DNA from: Alphaproteobacteria bacterium
Lineage (GTDB): Bacteria > Pseudomonadota > Alphaproteobacteria > Caulobacterales > Caulobacteraceae
Reading direction: 5' to 3'
DNA: 64,000 nucleotides
Assembly: GCA_018826515.1 (NCBI GenBank)
Contig: JAHKAM010000034.1
Coordinates: 1 to 64,000 of the forward strand
Below the pieces are notes generated by a model. That model saw only the letters and a program-made list of their open reading frames with translations. It made no database searches and was not told the origin of the DNA. The translations under genes were made by a program, and so were the position numbers. Numbering within the stretch: position 1 is the stretch's first letter; each line of letters starts with the position of its first letter. Below, piece by piece: positions 19,335 through 27,036 of this stretch.

Positions 19335-20006
19335 ATGCGCATTCTGGTGGTCGAGGACGACGCTGAAGCCGCGACCGCGATGGTCCGTGGACTGACCGAA
19401 GCCGGTCACGAGCCGACCCACGCCGTCGATGGCGCCTTCGGCCTGCTGGAGGCGCAGAAGGGCGGCTATGACGTCTATGTCGTCGACCGCATGATGCCCC
19501 GCCTCGACGGCATCGGCATGGTCGAGACCCTGCGCAAGGACGGCGACCAGACGCCGGTCCTGTTCCTGTCCGCCCTCGGCGAGGTCGAGGATCGCGTCAC
19601 CGGGCTGAACGCCGGCGCCGACGACTATCTGGTCAAGCCCTACGCCTTCTCCGAACTGATCGCCCGGGTCGAGGCCCTGTCGCGCCGCCGCGAGTCCGGC
19701 AGCGTCGCCACCATGCTCAAGGTCGGCGAGCTTGAGATGAACCTGATCGCCCGCACCGTCCATCGCGCCGGCAAGGAGATCGACCTGCAGCCGCGCGAGT
19801 TCCAGCTGCTGGAATTCCTGATGCGCCACGCCGGCCAGTCGGTGACCCGCACCATGCTGCTGGAGAAGGTCTGGGAATACCATTTCGACCCCCAGACCAA
19901 TGTCATCGACGTTCACATCAGCCGCCTGCGCGCCAAGATCGACAAGGGCTTCGACCACGCCATGCTGCAGACGGTGCGCGGGGCGGGGTATCGGCTGGAG
20001 CCGTAG
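19335..20006 (+). CDS. OmpR-type response regulator
   Basis: A 223-residue regulator with receiver acidic pair E7-D8-D9, phospho-acceptor D51 in YVVDRMMP, the switch residues in LFLSALGEVEDR and LVKPYAFSEL, and a C-terminal winged helix ending TVRGAGYRLEP. ATG 19335 follows GAGGG at 19322-19326; an upstream in-frame TTG at 19320 is less likely. Its cognate kinase starts at 20471, but a DUF559 repeat element of about 450 bp lies between them. Confidence 0.94.
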   Translation: MRILVVEDDAEAATAMVRGLTEAGHEPTHAVDGAFGLLEAQKGGYDVYVVDRMMPRLDGIGMVETLRKDGDQTPVLFLSALGEVEDRVTGLNAGADDYLVKPYAFSELIARVEALSRRRESGSVATMLKVGELEMNLIARTVHRAGKEIDLQPREFQLLEFLMRHAGQSVTRTMLLEKVWEYHFDPQTNVIDVHISRLRAKIDKGFDHAMLQTVRGAGYRLEP

Positions 20007-20012
20007 AGCACA

Positions 20013-20078
20013 AACGTTCTCCCTCCCCCTCCGGGGGAGGGTGGTCGCGTAGCGACCGGGTGGGGAGGGCTCGGCGAC
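20013..20078. repeat. Left inverted repeat of the DUF559 element
   Basis: Hairpin CCCTCCCCC-TCC-GGGGGAGGG at 20021-20041, then T, then hairpin GGTCGC-GTA-GCGACC at 20043-20057, then the G-rich tail GGGTGGGGAGGG to 20069. The segment AACGTTCTCCC just outside (20013-20023) also flanks the solo hairpin at 32271-32299, so the repeat extends outward. A nearly identical copy, inverted, lies at 20413-20467. Confidence 0.9.
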
Positions 20079-20474
20079 ATGGGCGCGACAGCCAGGGCGA
20101 GAAGTCTCCGGAAGAGGATGACTCCCGCAGAGGCGCGTCTTTGGGTTCATTTGCGCGAGCTTCGAAGCGAGGGACTTCACTTCCGTCGTCAACACCCGGA
20201 GCGAGGCTATATTCTGGACTTCGTGTGCCTGGGTCGAGGATTGATTGTGGAGGTTGACGGGACTTCGCACCTTGATCCGGATCGCGCCCGGAAGGACAGA
20301 GTTCGGGATGCGGTGCTCGGCCGCGAAGGGTTCGTGACTATGCGAGTCTCCAACGGGGACATTAGGGAGAGGGTGGAGGAAGTCATTCGAGACGTGCGGA
20401 TGCGTTGCCGAACCCTCCCCACCCGGTCGTCGCTGCGCGCCGACCACCCTCCCCCGGCGGGGGAGGGAGAATGA
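20079..20474 (+). CDS. DUF559 endonuclease-like protein (VSR/PD-(D/E)XK fold)
   Basis: A 131-residue protein of the DUF559 family (PF04480), related in fold to the VSR mismatch endonuclease. The N-terminal motif MTPAEARLWVHLRELRSEGL (residues 14-33) and FRRQHPERGYILDFVC are typical. The likely catalytic acids are D47 (ILDFV), E58 and D60 (VEVDG), all present. The gene lies wholly between two inverted copies of one repeat, and residues from about 112 are encoded by the right copy. Its stop overlaps the start of the kinase gene. No methyltransferase or DNA repair gene is adjacent, so a restriction or VSR role is unsupported. A role in spread of the flanking repeat is inferred. Confidence 0.88.
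   Translation: MGATARARSLRKRMTPAEARLWVHLRELRSEGLHFRRQHPERGYILDFVCLGRGLIVEVDGTSHLDPDRARKDRVRDAVLGREGFVTMRVSNGDIRERVEEVIRDVRMRCRTLPTRSSLRADHPPPAGEGE
20413..20467. repeat. Right inverted repeat of the DUF559 element
   Basis: The reverse complement of this stretch reproduces the left repeat: hairpin CCCTCCCCC-GCC-GGGGGAGGG (20447-20467 on the plus strand), T, imperfect hairpin GGTCG...CGACC (20425-20445) and GGGTGGGGAGGG. It encodes the end of the DUF559 protein and supplies the purine-rich GGGAGGGAGA just ahead of the kinase ATG 20471. Confidence 0.9.
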
Positions 20475-21877
20475 CCCTGCCTTCGATATTCCGCCGCACG
20501 CCCTTTCGGCTGACGCTGCTGTTCCTCGCCCTGTTCGCGGCGGCGGCCAGCGCCATCCTGGCCTGGGTCTATTTCGCCTCGGCCGCCGAGGCCCGAACCC
20601 GGGCCGAGCGCGAGGTGCGCGGCGAGATGGAGGTGCTGAGGGGCATCTATCAGGCGCGGGGTCTGGATGCCCTCAACCGGGCCGTCATCGATCGCACCTC
20701 GCGGGACGGCGCCTTCCTCTATCGGCTGGAGCCGACCGATGGCGGCTGGTCTGCCGGCAATCTGACCATTCTCCCGCTCGAGACCCTGGAGGAAGACCAG
20801 GAATGGACCACCTTCCCCTTCACCGAAACTGACGCCGAGGGCCGGGTGCGCCGACCCGAGGTGCGGGGCGTACAGACCCGGCTGGCAGGCGGGGGAATGC
20901 TCTTCGTCGGCCAGTCCCTGAGCGACACAGAGGCCTATCTGGCCCGCCTGACCCAGGCCCTTTGGACGGCCATGGGCATTGTGCTCCTGCTAGGCCTCGC
21001 GGGCGGGGTGCTGGTCAGCCGCAACCTCGAACGCGCCATGGGTCGGCTGAACAAGGTGGTCACGGCGGTGCAGGAGGGCGATCTCAAGGCCCGCGCCGTG
21101 GTCCGCAACTCCGGCGACGAACTGGACGAACTGGGCGCCGGCCTGAACACCATGCTGGATCGGCTTGAGGGATCGATGGCCTCGATCCGCCACGCCGGCG
21201 ACGCCATCGCCCACGATCTGCGCTCGCCGCTGACCCGGATGCGGGCCAAGCTGGAGGTCGCCCTGATGGACGCCGAGGCGGGCAAGATCGACGGCGTCGA
21301 CGCCGTCCAGCTGGCCCTCGACGAGGCCGACAACCTGCTCAAAACCTTCAACACCGTCCTGGCCATCGCCCGGCTTCAGGCCGCGGCCGGCCGCACGCCC
21401 GACCCGAAGGTGTTCGACGCCGCCGACCTCGCCGCCGACATGGCCGAACTCTACGAGCCCGCCTCGGAGGACAAGGGACTGGAATTCTCCGCCGAGATCG
21501 AACGCGGCCTGATGGTCGAGGGCAACCAGCCCTTCCTCGCCCAGGCCCTGGCCAACATCATCGACAACGCCATCAAATACACGCCCACCGGCGGCGCCGT
21601 GATGCTGCGCGCGCGGCGGCGGTCCTCGGGCGAGATCGAATATTCGGTCACCGACACTGGCCCCGGCGTGCCCGAGGCGGACCGCGAACGGGTCATCGAA
21701 CGCTTTGTGCGTCTGGACAACAGCCGCACCGAGGCCGGCTCGGGCCTCGGCCTGTCGCTGGTCGGGGCGGTGATGGAGGCTCATGGCGGGCGCATCCTTC
21801 TGGATGAGGGTCCCGGTGAATACGGCGGCTTCGGTCCCGGCCTGCGGGTGGCGCTGGTCCTGCCGGCGGCGGAATGA
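20471..21877 (+). CDS. Sensor histidine kinase (HAMP, HisKA, HATPase)
   Basis: A 468-residue kinase. Membrane segments lie near residues 15-37 and 156-178 and flank a periplasmic region of about 120 residues. HAMP follows (residues about 180-235). The His box is DAIAHDLRSPLTRMR, the N-box NIIDNAIKYTP and the G2 box GSGLGLSLVGAVMEAHGG. ATG 20471 is preceded by GGGAGGGAGA, which belongs to the right repeat of the DUF559 element. The partner is the response regulator ending at 20006. Its stop overlaps the glnE start (ATGA). Confidence 0.94.
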   Translation: MTLPSIFRRTPFRLTLLFLALFAAAASAILAWVYFASAAEARTRAEREVRGEMEVLRGIYQARGLDALNRAVIDRTSRDGAFLYRLEPTDGGWSAGNLTILPLETLEEDQEWTTFPFTETDAEGRVRRPEVRGVQTRLAGGGMLFVGQSLSDTEAYLARLTQALWTAMGIVLLLGLAGGVLVSRNLERAMGRLNKVVTAVQEGDLKARAVVRNSGDELDELGAGLNTMLDRLEGSMASIRHAGDAIAHDLRSPLTRMRAKLEVALMDAEAGKIDGVDAVQLALDEADNLLKTFNTVLAIARLQAAAGRTPDPKVFDAADLAADMAELYEPASEDKGLEFSAEIERGLMVEGNQPFLAQALANIIDNAIKYTPTGGAVMLRARRRSSGEIEYSVTDTGPGVPEADRERVIERFVRLDNSRTEAGSGLGLSLVGAVMEAHGGRILLDEGPGEYGGFGPGLRVALVLPAAE

Positions 21878-24762
21878 GCGGCCCGCTCGGCCTCCGGCTC
21901 CAGCCCTGCGGCCCCGCCATCGACGCCGACGCCGCCGAACGCGCGCGTGAACGCCTGTCGGAGGCGGCGAGCGAAGCCGGCTGGCGCGGGACCCTGGACG
22001 CCGCCTGGTCCGCCCTTGCGCCCGTCTTCGCCGCCTCGCCCTATCTGGCCGGTCTCGCCCGCCGCTGGCCCGAACGCCTGCGGCTGACGCTGGACGCGGC
22101 GCCGGAGGACCGGCTGGCGGCGATCCTGTCGGATGCGGACAGCCTGACCGGCGGCGTCGACGAGACGCGCGCGCCGCTGCGCTGGCTCAAGGCCGAACTG
22201 CATCTGCTGACCGCCCTGGCCGACCTCGGCGGCGTCTGGGACCTCGACGCCGTCACCGACGCCCTCAGCCGATTCGCCGACGCCTCGGCCCAGGCCGCCC
22301 TGCGCGCCGTGGCCCATGACCAGCGCGAGCGGGGCAAGCTGGTGTCGGCCGCCGACGATCCGCGCGGCCCCGTCCCCGGCCTGTTCGGCCTGGCCATGGG
22401 CAAGCACGGCGCCTTCGAGCTCAACTACTCCTCCGACATCGACATCAGCCTGTTCTGGGAGCCCGAGGCGCTGCTGGGCGCCCTGGCCGAGGGAGTCGAA
22501 CCGCAGAAATTCGCCGACCGCGCCGCCCACGCCTTCGCCTCGCTGATGCAGGAGCGAACCGGCGACGGCTATGTCTTCCGCGTCGATCTGCGGCTGCGGC
22601 CCGACCCGTCCTCCACCCCGCCGGTCGTCGCCGCCCCCATGGCGCTCGCCTACTATGAAAGCGTCGGCCAGAACTGGGAGCGCGCCGCCTTCATCAAGGC
22701 GCGGCCGGTGATCGGCGATCTCTTCGCCGGGACCGATTTTCTCCGGGCGCTGAGACCCTTCATCTGGCGTCGCAGTCTCGACTATCCGGCCATCCTCGAC
22801 ATCCAGTCGATCAAGCGCCAGATCCACGTCCACAAGACCGGCGAGGGCATGGAGGCCGCGGGCGCCAATCTGAAGCTGGGCCGCGGCGGCATCCGCGAGA
22901 TCGAATTCTTCGCCCAGACCCAGCAGCTGATCCTCGGCGGACGCGACCCCGGCCTGCGCGCGCCCCGCACGGTGGTCGCCCTCGCCGCCCTGCGCGATGC
23001 GGGTCATGTCAGCGCGGTCGCCTGCGCCGACCTGACCGCCGCCTATCAGACCCTGCGCGGGCTCGAGCATCGGGTGCAGATGCTCGACGACGAACAGACC
23101 CATACCCTGCCGGCCGAAGCCGTGCGGCGCGGGGCGGTGGCGGCGCTGGCCGGAGAAGCCGATCTCGCCGCCTTCGATCACGGGGTCGAGGCCTTGCTGA
23201 TCGGGGTCAACCGCACCTATGGCGAGCTGTTCGAGGGCGAGGAGGCCCTGTCGTCTCCCTACGGTTCGCTGGTGTTCACCGGCGTGGAGAACGACCCCGA
23301 GACCCTGGCGACCCTGGCGCGGATGGGGTTCACCGAGCCGGCGGGCGTGGCCGACACGATCCGCAGCTGGCACCACGGCCGCATCCCCGCGACCCGGTCG
23401 GCGCGGGGGCGCGAGCTCTTCACCCGCCTGGCGCCCCGCCTGCTGACGGCCCTGGCCGACACCGGCGCGGCCGACGCCGCCTTCCGCCGTTTCGCCGTCT
23501 TCTTCGCCGGCCTGAACAGCGGGGTGCAGGTCCAGGCCCTGTTCCTGGCCCAGCCGAAACTGTTCGATCTCATCGTCGGCGTCATGGCCTTCGCGCCCCG
23601 GCTGGCGCGCACCCTCGGCCGCTATCCGGCGGCGCTCGACAGCATGCTGGACGCCCGTTTCGGCCAGGCCATCGACGAGGACTCCGGTCTGGTCGACCAG
23701 TTGCAGGCCGACGCGGCCGCCGCCCCCGATTTCGAGACCGCCCTGGACGCCGCCCGCCGCGTGCACCGCGAGCAGATGTTCCGCATCGGCATCCAGAGTC
23801 TCGCCGGCCACGCCGGTCCGGAGGCCGCCGGTCGCGCCTATACTGCCCTGGCCGACGCCGTCATGGGCGCGCTCGCGCCCGCCGCCATGGCCGAGGCCGT
23901 GCGGCAGGGCGGGGTCCTGCCCGGCGGCGCGGTCGCGGTGGTGGCGCTCGGCAAGGCCGGCTCGCGCGAGATGACCGCCAGCTCCGATCTCGATCTGATG
24001 ACGGTCTACGACGCGCCGCCCGAGGCGGTGTCCGACGGCAAGGGCTGGGCCGCCGGGGTCTTCTATTCGCGCTTCACCCAGCGGCTGATCGCGGCCCTCT
24101 CGGCCCATACGGCCGAGGGCGGCCTGTACGAGGTCGACATGCGGCTGCGCCCCGGCGCGGCCAAGGGGCCGGTGTCGCTGCGCCTGTCGGCGGTCGAGGA
24201 CTATTATGCGACCGAGGCCGACACCTGGGAGTTCATGGCCCTGACCCGGGCCCGCGTGGTCTGGACGGATAACCCGGCCTTCGGCGCCCGGGCGTCCGCG
24301 GCGCTCGAGGCGATCCTGCGCCGGCCCCGGCCGGGAATCGATGTCGCCGCCGACGCCCGCCGGATGCGTGATCTGATGGCGCGCGAGCGTCCGGGACAGG
24401 GCCCCTGGGACCTCAAGCTCGCCCCCGGTGGTCAGGTCGATGCCGAGTTCGTCGCCCAGGTCGGGCAACTGACCTCGGCCGGTGCGGGCGGGCCCCTGAC
24501 CGTTTCGACTCTGGAGGCGCTCGCGTCTGAACCTGCCCTCGCCGAGGCGTGGCGGCTGCAACAGGCCCTGAGCCAGATCCTCAGCGCTGCGTTCGACGAG
24601 AGACCCGATCCCGATCAGGAGCCCGAGGGCTTCCGCCGCCGGCTCGCCGAGGTCGCCGACGTCGCCGATTTCGAAACGCTCAAGGCCCGGCTGGCCGAGG
24701 TTCGAACCGCCGCGCGCGCCGCTTTCGAATCGGCCCTGCCGCCGCCGCGCGACGGAGACTGA
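21874..24762 (+). CDS. glnE: GlnE, bifunctional glutamine synthetase adenylyltransferase/adenylyl-removing enzyme
   Basis: GlnE adds or removes AMP on glutamine synthetase according to nitrogen status, signalled through PII. The 962 residues are full length. Two nucleotidyltransferase domains are present: the first with GKHGAFELNYSSDIDIS near residues 176-192 (adenylyl-removing half), the second with GKAGSREMTASSDLDLM near 693-709 (adenylyltransferase half). Both keep the catalytic acidic pairs. ATG 21874 overlaps the kinase stop. Confidence 0.97.
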   Translation: MSGPLGLRLQPCGPAIDADAAERARERLSEAASEAGWRGTLDAAWSALAPVFAASPYLAGLARRWPERLRLTLDAAPEDRLAAILSDADSLTGGVDETRAPLRWLKAELHLLTALADLGGVWDLDAVTDALSRFADASAQAALRAVAHDQRERGKLVSAADDPRGPVPGLFGLAMGKHGAFELNYSSDIDISLFWEPEALLGALAEGVEPQKFADRAAHAFASLMQERTGDGYVFRVDLRLRPDPSSTPPVVAAPMALAYYESVGQNWERAAFIKARPVIGDLFAGTDFLRALRPFIWRRSLDYPAILDIQSIKRQIHVHKTGEGMEAAGANLKLGRGGIREIEFFAQTQQLILGGRDPGLRAPRTVVALAALRDAGHVSAVACADLTAAYQTLRGLEHRVQMLDDEQTHTLPAEAVRRGAVAALAGEADLAAFDHGVEALLIGVNRTYGELFEGEEALSSPYGSLVFTGVENDPETLATLARMGFTEPAGVADTIRSWHHGRIPATRSARGRELFTRLAPRLLTALADTGAADAAFRRFAVFFAGLNSGVQVQALFLAQPKLFDLIVGVMAFAPRLARTLGRYPAALDSMLDARFGQAIDEDSGLVDQLQADAAAAPDFETALDAARRVHREQMFRIGIQSLAGHAGPEAAGRAYTALADAVMGALAPAAMAEAVRQGGVLPGGAVAVVALGKAGSREMTASSDLDLMTVYDAPPEAVSDGKGWAAGVFYSRFTQRLIAALSAHTAEGGLYEVDMRLRPGAAKGPVSLRLSAVEDYYATEADTWEFMALTRARVVWTDNPAFGARASAALEAILRRPRPGIDVAADARRMRDLMARERPGQGPWDLKLAPGGQVDAEFVAQVGQLTSAGAGGPLTVSTLEALASEPALAEAWRLQQALSQILSAAFDERPDPDQEPEGFRRRLAEVADVADFETLKARLAEVRTAARAAFESALPPPRDGD

Positions 24763-24828
24763 GGCCAACGCCGTTTGACTCTCCGGACAGGGATTTGGGC
24801 CGCGTCAGGCGGCCATGGAGACTAAACG

Positions 24829-25455
24829 ATGCAAAAGACCCTTCTCGTCGGCGGCCTGGCCGCCCTGACGCTCGCCGCAGCCGGCGCCGCCTTCGCCCAG
24901 CAGGCCCCGGCCCGCTCGATGCGCGCCGACGCCGACGGCGACAGCCGGGTGAGCCAGGCCGAGTTCGTCAATCAGCGGCTGCAACGCCTCACCGCCATGG
25001 ACGCCGACCGCGACGGCTCGGTCACGGCCGATGAGCGCCGCGCCGCGATGCAGACCCGTATGGCGTCCCGCGCCGACGCCCGCTTCGACCGACTGGACGC
25101 CAATGACGACGGCGCTGTCAGCCGCACCGAATTCGACGCCGCCCGCGAGGCCGGACGCGAAGCCCGCGCTGACCGCGGCCCCCGGCCGATGCGCGCCCAT
25201 CGCGGCCCCGCCCACGGTCAGCGCGGCATGGCCCGTATGGAAGCGCGCGGCCCGCTCGTCATCGCCGACGTCCAGGCGCGCGCCGGGCAGGCCTTCACCC
25301 GCCTCGACGCCGACAACGACGGCTACGTCACCGCCGCTGAAGGTCGCGCCGGCCGTCAGGCCATGCGCGAGCAACGCCGCGCGCGCATGACCGAACGTCG
25401 CGCCGCGCATCAGGCGCAACGGCAGGCGTCGCCTCGGGCGCCCGCTTCGGAGTAA
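24829..25455 (+). CDS. Secreted EF-hand calcium-binding protein
   Basis: A 208-residue exported protein with signal peptide MQKTLLVGGLAALTLAAAGAAFA. It carries four EF-hand loops with DxDxDG spacing: residues 34-45 (DADGDSRVSQAE), 58-69 (DADRDGSVTADE), 90-101 (DANDDGAVSRTE) and 160-171 (DADNDGYVTAAE). The C-terminus is Arg/Ala-rich. It lies just ahead of the ECF sigma factor cluster. The leader contains a small hairpin (GGCCGC/GCGGCC, 24798-24814). Confidence 0.9.
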   Translation: MQKTLLVGGLAALTLAAAGAAFAQQAPARSMRADADGDSRVSQAEFVNQRLQRLTAMDADRDGSVTADERRAAMQTRMASRADARFDRLDANDDGAVSRTEFDAAREAGREARADRGPRPMRAHRGPAHGQRGMARMEARGPLVIADVQARAGQAFTRLDADNDGYVTAAEGRAGRQAMREQRRARMTERRAAHQAQRQASPRAPASE

Positions 25456-25521
25456 GGATGATGTCAGGGACGGCGGTCATGAACCGGGCGACCCTTTCGG
25501 TAATGACGGAAGAGGGCCGGA

Positions 25522-26085
25522 TTGGCGCTGATCGCCGACCCCGACGAGGAACTGGTGCGCCGCGTGGGTCAGGGCGACCCGGCGGCGATCCAGGCCATGG
25601 TGGCGCGCAAGCTGCCGCGCATGCTGGCGCTCGCCCAGCGCATGCTGGGCGATTCGGCCGAGGCGGAGGATGTGGCCCAGGACGCCATGCTTCGGGCCTG
25701 GAAACAGGCCCCGCGCTGGAAGCCCGGTCAGGCCAAGTTCGACACCTGGCTGCACCGGGTCGGGCTGAACCTCTGCTACGACCGGCTGCGGCGACGGCGC
25801 GAGACGCCCACGGCGACGCCGCCGGAGCGGCCCGATACAGGGCCTGCGCCGGACCGGGGATTGCTGGCGGCGGACGTGGGCGTGAGGGTCGATGCGGCCC
25901 TGGCGCGGCTGCCGGACCGACAGCGCGAGGCGATCGTGCTGTGCCACTATCAGGAGCTGACCAATATCGAGGCTGCGGCCCTGATGGAGGTCAGCGTGGA
26001 CGCGCTGGAGAGCCTGTTGTCGCGTGGACGACGGGCGTTGAGACAGACCCTGGCCGACATCCGGCCGGGCGCTGAAGGAGCATGA
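25522..26085 (+). CDS. ECF-type RNA polymerase sigma factor
   Basis: A 187-residue sigma-70 family factor with region 2 (LAQRMLGDSAEAEDVAQDAMLRAWK) and region 4 (LARLPDRQREAIVLCHYQEL to VDALESLLSRGRRALR). TTG 25522 is used as start because AGAGGGCC precedes it and no ATG or GTG suits the frame. The stop overlaps the start of the next gene, a probable anti-sigma factor, and a periplasmic metal-sensor-like gene follows, an arrangement like the cnr nickel-cobalt system. Confidence 0.92.
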   Translation: MALIADPDEELVRRVGQGDPAAIQAMVARKLPRMLALAQRMLGDSAEAEDVAQDAMLRAWKQAPRWKPGQAKFDTWLHRVGLNLCYDRLRRRRETPTATPPERPDTGPAPDRGLLAADVGVRVDAALARLPDRQREAIVLCHYQELTNIEAAALMEVSVDALESLLSRGRRALRQTLADIRPGAEGA

Positions 26086-26519
26086 GTGTGATGACGTCGG
26101 AACGGTTCCTCGCCCTGGTCGCGGCCTGGGGCGCCGACGCGCGGCGTTGGCCCGAGGCTGAACGCGCGGCCGCCCGGGCCTTCGCCGCCGCCGATCCGGC
26201 CGCCGTCGCCCCGGCGCTGGCCGAGGCGGACGCGGCGGACGCCCTGCTGCACGCCTCCCGCGTGGCCCATCCATCCATAGCCTTGCGGGACCGCGTCATC
26301 GCGTCCGCGGCGGAAGCCGGTCTGAAGGCGCGGCGTGAGGGTCGACGCTGGCTTGACCGGCTGGCGATCACCATGGGCGCCGGCTGGGCCGCCGCCGCCT
26401 GCGCCGGCGTCGTCACGGGGGTCATGCTGACCAGCCACCTGACCGCTGACGCTCAGGCCGAGGCCGTCCTCTACCAGGCCTCCCTGCTCGGAGTGGATGA
26501 CGCCGAGGTGTTGGGATGA
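26082..26519 (+). CDS. Probable anti-sigma factor, single-pass membrane protein
   Basis: A 145-residue protein. A cytoplasmic N-terminal part contains LVAAWGADARRWPEAER, a pattern seen in small membrane anti-sigma factors. One membrane segment follows (LAITMGAGWAAAACAGVVTGVML, about residues 91-113), then a short periplasmic tail. Its position between an ECF sigma factor and a periplasmic sensor, with ATGA overlaps at both ends, supports the assignment; no zinc-binding anti-sigma motif is visible. Confidence 0.7.
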   Translation: MSVMTSERFLALVAAWGADARRWPEAERAAARAFAAADPAAVAPALAEADAADALLHASRVAHPSIALRDRVIASAAEAGLKARREGRRWLDRLAITMGAGWAAAACAGVVTGVMLTSHLTADAQAEAVLYQASLLGVDDAEVLG

Positions 26520-27034
26520 GTTCAAAGACCCTGAAAATCGCCCTGGCCGCCTCGGTGGCGCTCAACCTGTTCGCCGTCGCCGCGGGGGCGACCCTGCTCG
26601 TCACCCGCGCCCAGGTCGAGGACCGGGTCGAGGCCCAGCATCGTCCCGCCCGGGCGGGCTCGCCAATGCGGCTGATCGACCAACTGGATCCCGACGTCCG
26701 CGAGCGGGTGCGCGACCAGCTGCGCGCCTCGGCGCTCGAAGCGCGCCCGGATTTCGAGGAGGCGCGGCTGAAGCGGCGTCAGGCCGTCGAAATGGGTCGG
26801 TCCGCGACTTTCGACGCCGCCCGGGCCGAAGCGCTGCTGGCCGAGTCCCGCACCGCGGAACTCCGGGGTCGGGCCCGGCTGGAAGCCGACGCCGTCGCCC
26901 TGCTTGCCACGCTGGAGCCGGACGACCGGCGCGCCCTGTCGGAAATCCTGACCCGCAGGGGTCGCGTCGCCAATCGTGATCGGGGCGGTCGGTCCGCCCC
27001 GGCGGATGCCCCGAAGGCCGCGCCCTCGACCTGA
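26516..27034 (+). CDS. Periplasmic metal-sensor-like protein (CnrX/Spy-type, heavy-metal resistance fold)
   Basis: A 172-residue protein with an N-terminal membrane anchor (IALAASVALNLFAVAAGATLLV). A periplasmic all-helical domain follows, with long charged helices and the segment RRQAVEMGRSATFDAARAEAL, typical of the periplasmic heavy-metal sensor family (PF13801). There are few His or Met ligands, so metal sensing is uncertain. It ends the sigma/anti-sigma/sensor operon and faces the minus-strand kinase only 2 bases away. Confidence 0.8.
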   Translation: MSSKTLKIALAASVALNLFAVAAGATLLVTRAQVEDRVEAQHRPARAGSPMRLIDQLDPDVRERVRDQLRASALEARPDFEEARLKRRQAVEMGRSATFDAARAEALLAESRTAELRGRARLEADAVALLATLEPDDRRALSEILTRRGRVANRDRGGRSAPADAPKAAPST

Positions 27035-27036
27035 GG

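Noticed and set aside
20079-20474. DUF559 gene considered as a restriction or VSR repair enzyme
   Set aside because: No methyltransferase, specificity subunit or dcm-like gene is adjacent, and the gene is tightly boxed by repeats instead.
21781-24768. 995-codon minus-strand open frame opposite glnE
   Set aside because: Antisense of glnE, with Gly/Arg/Gln-rich composition and no ribosome site. The plus-strand protein has every GlnE motif.
25458-26075. Alternative frame overlapping the ECF sigma gene and starting at ATG 25458
   Set aside because: The product is Gly/Arg/Ala shadow sequence; the sigma frame has regions 2 and 4.
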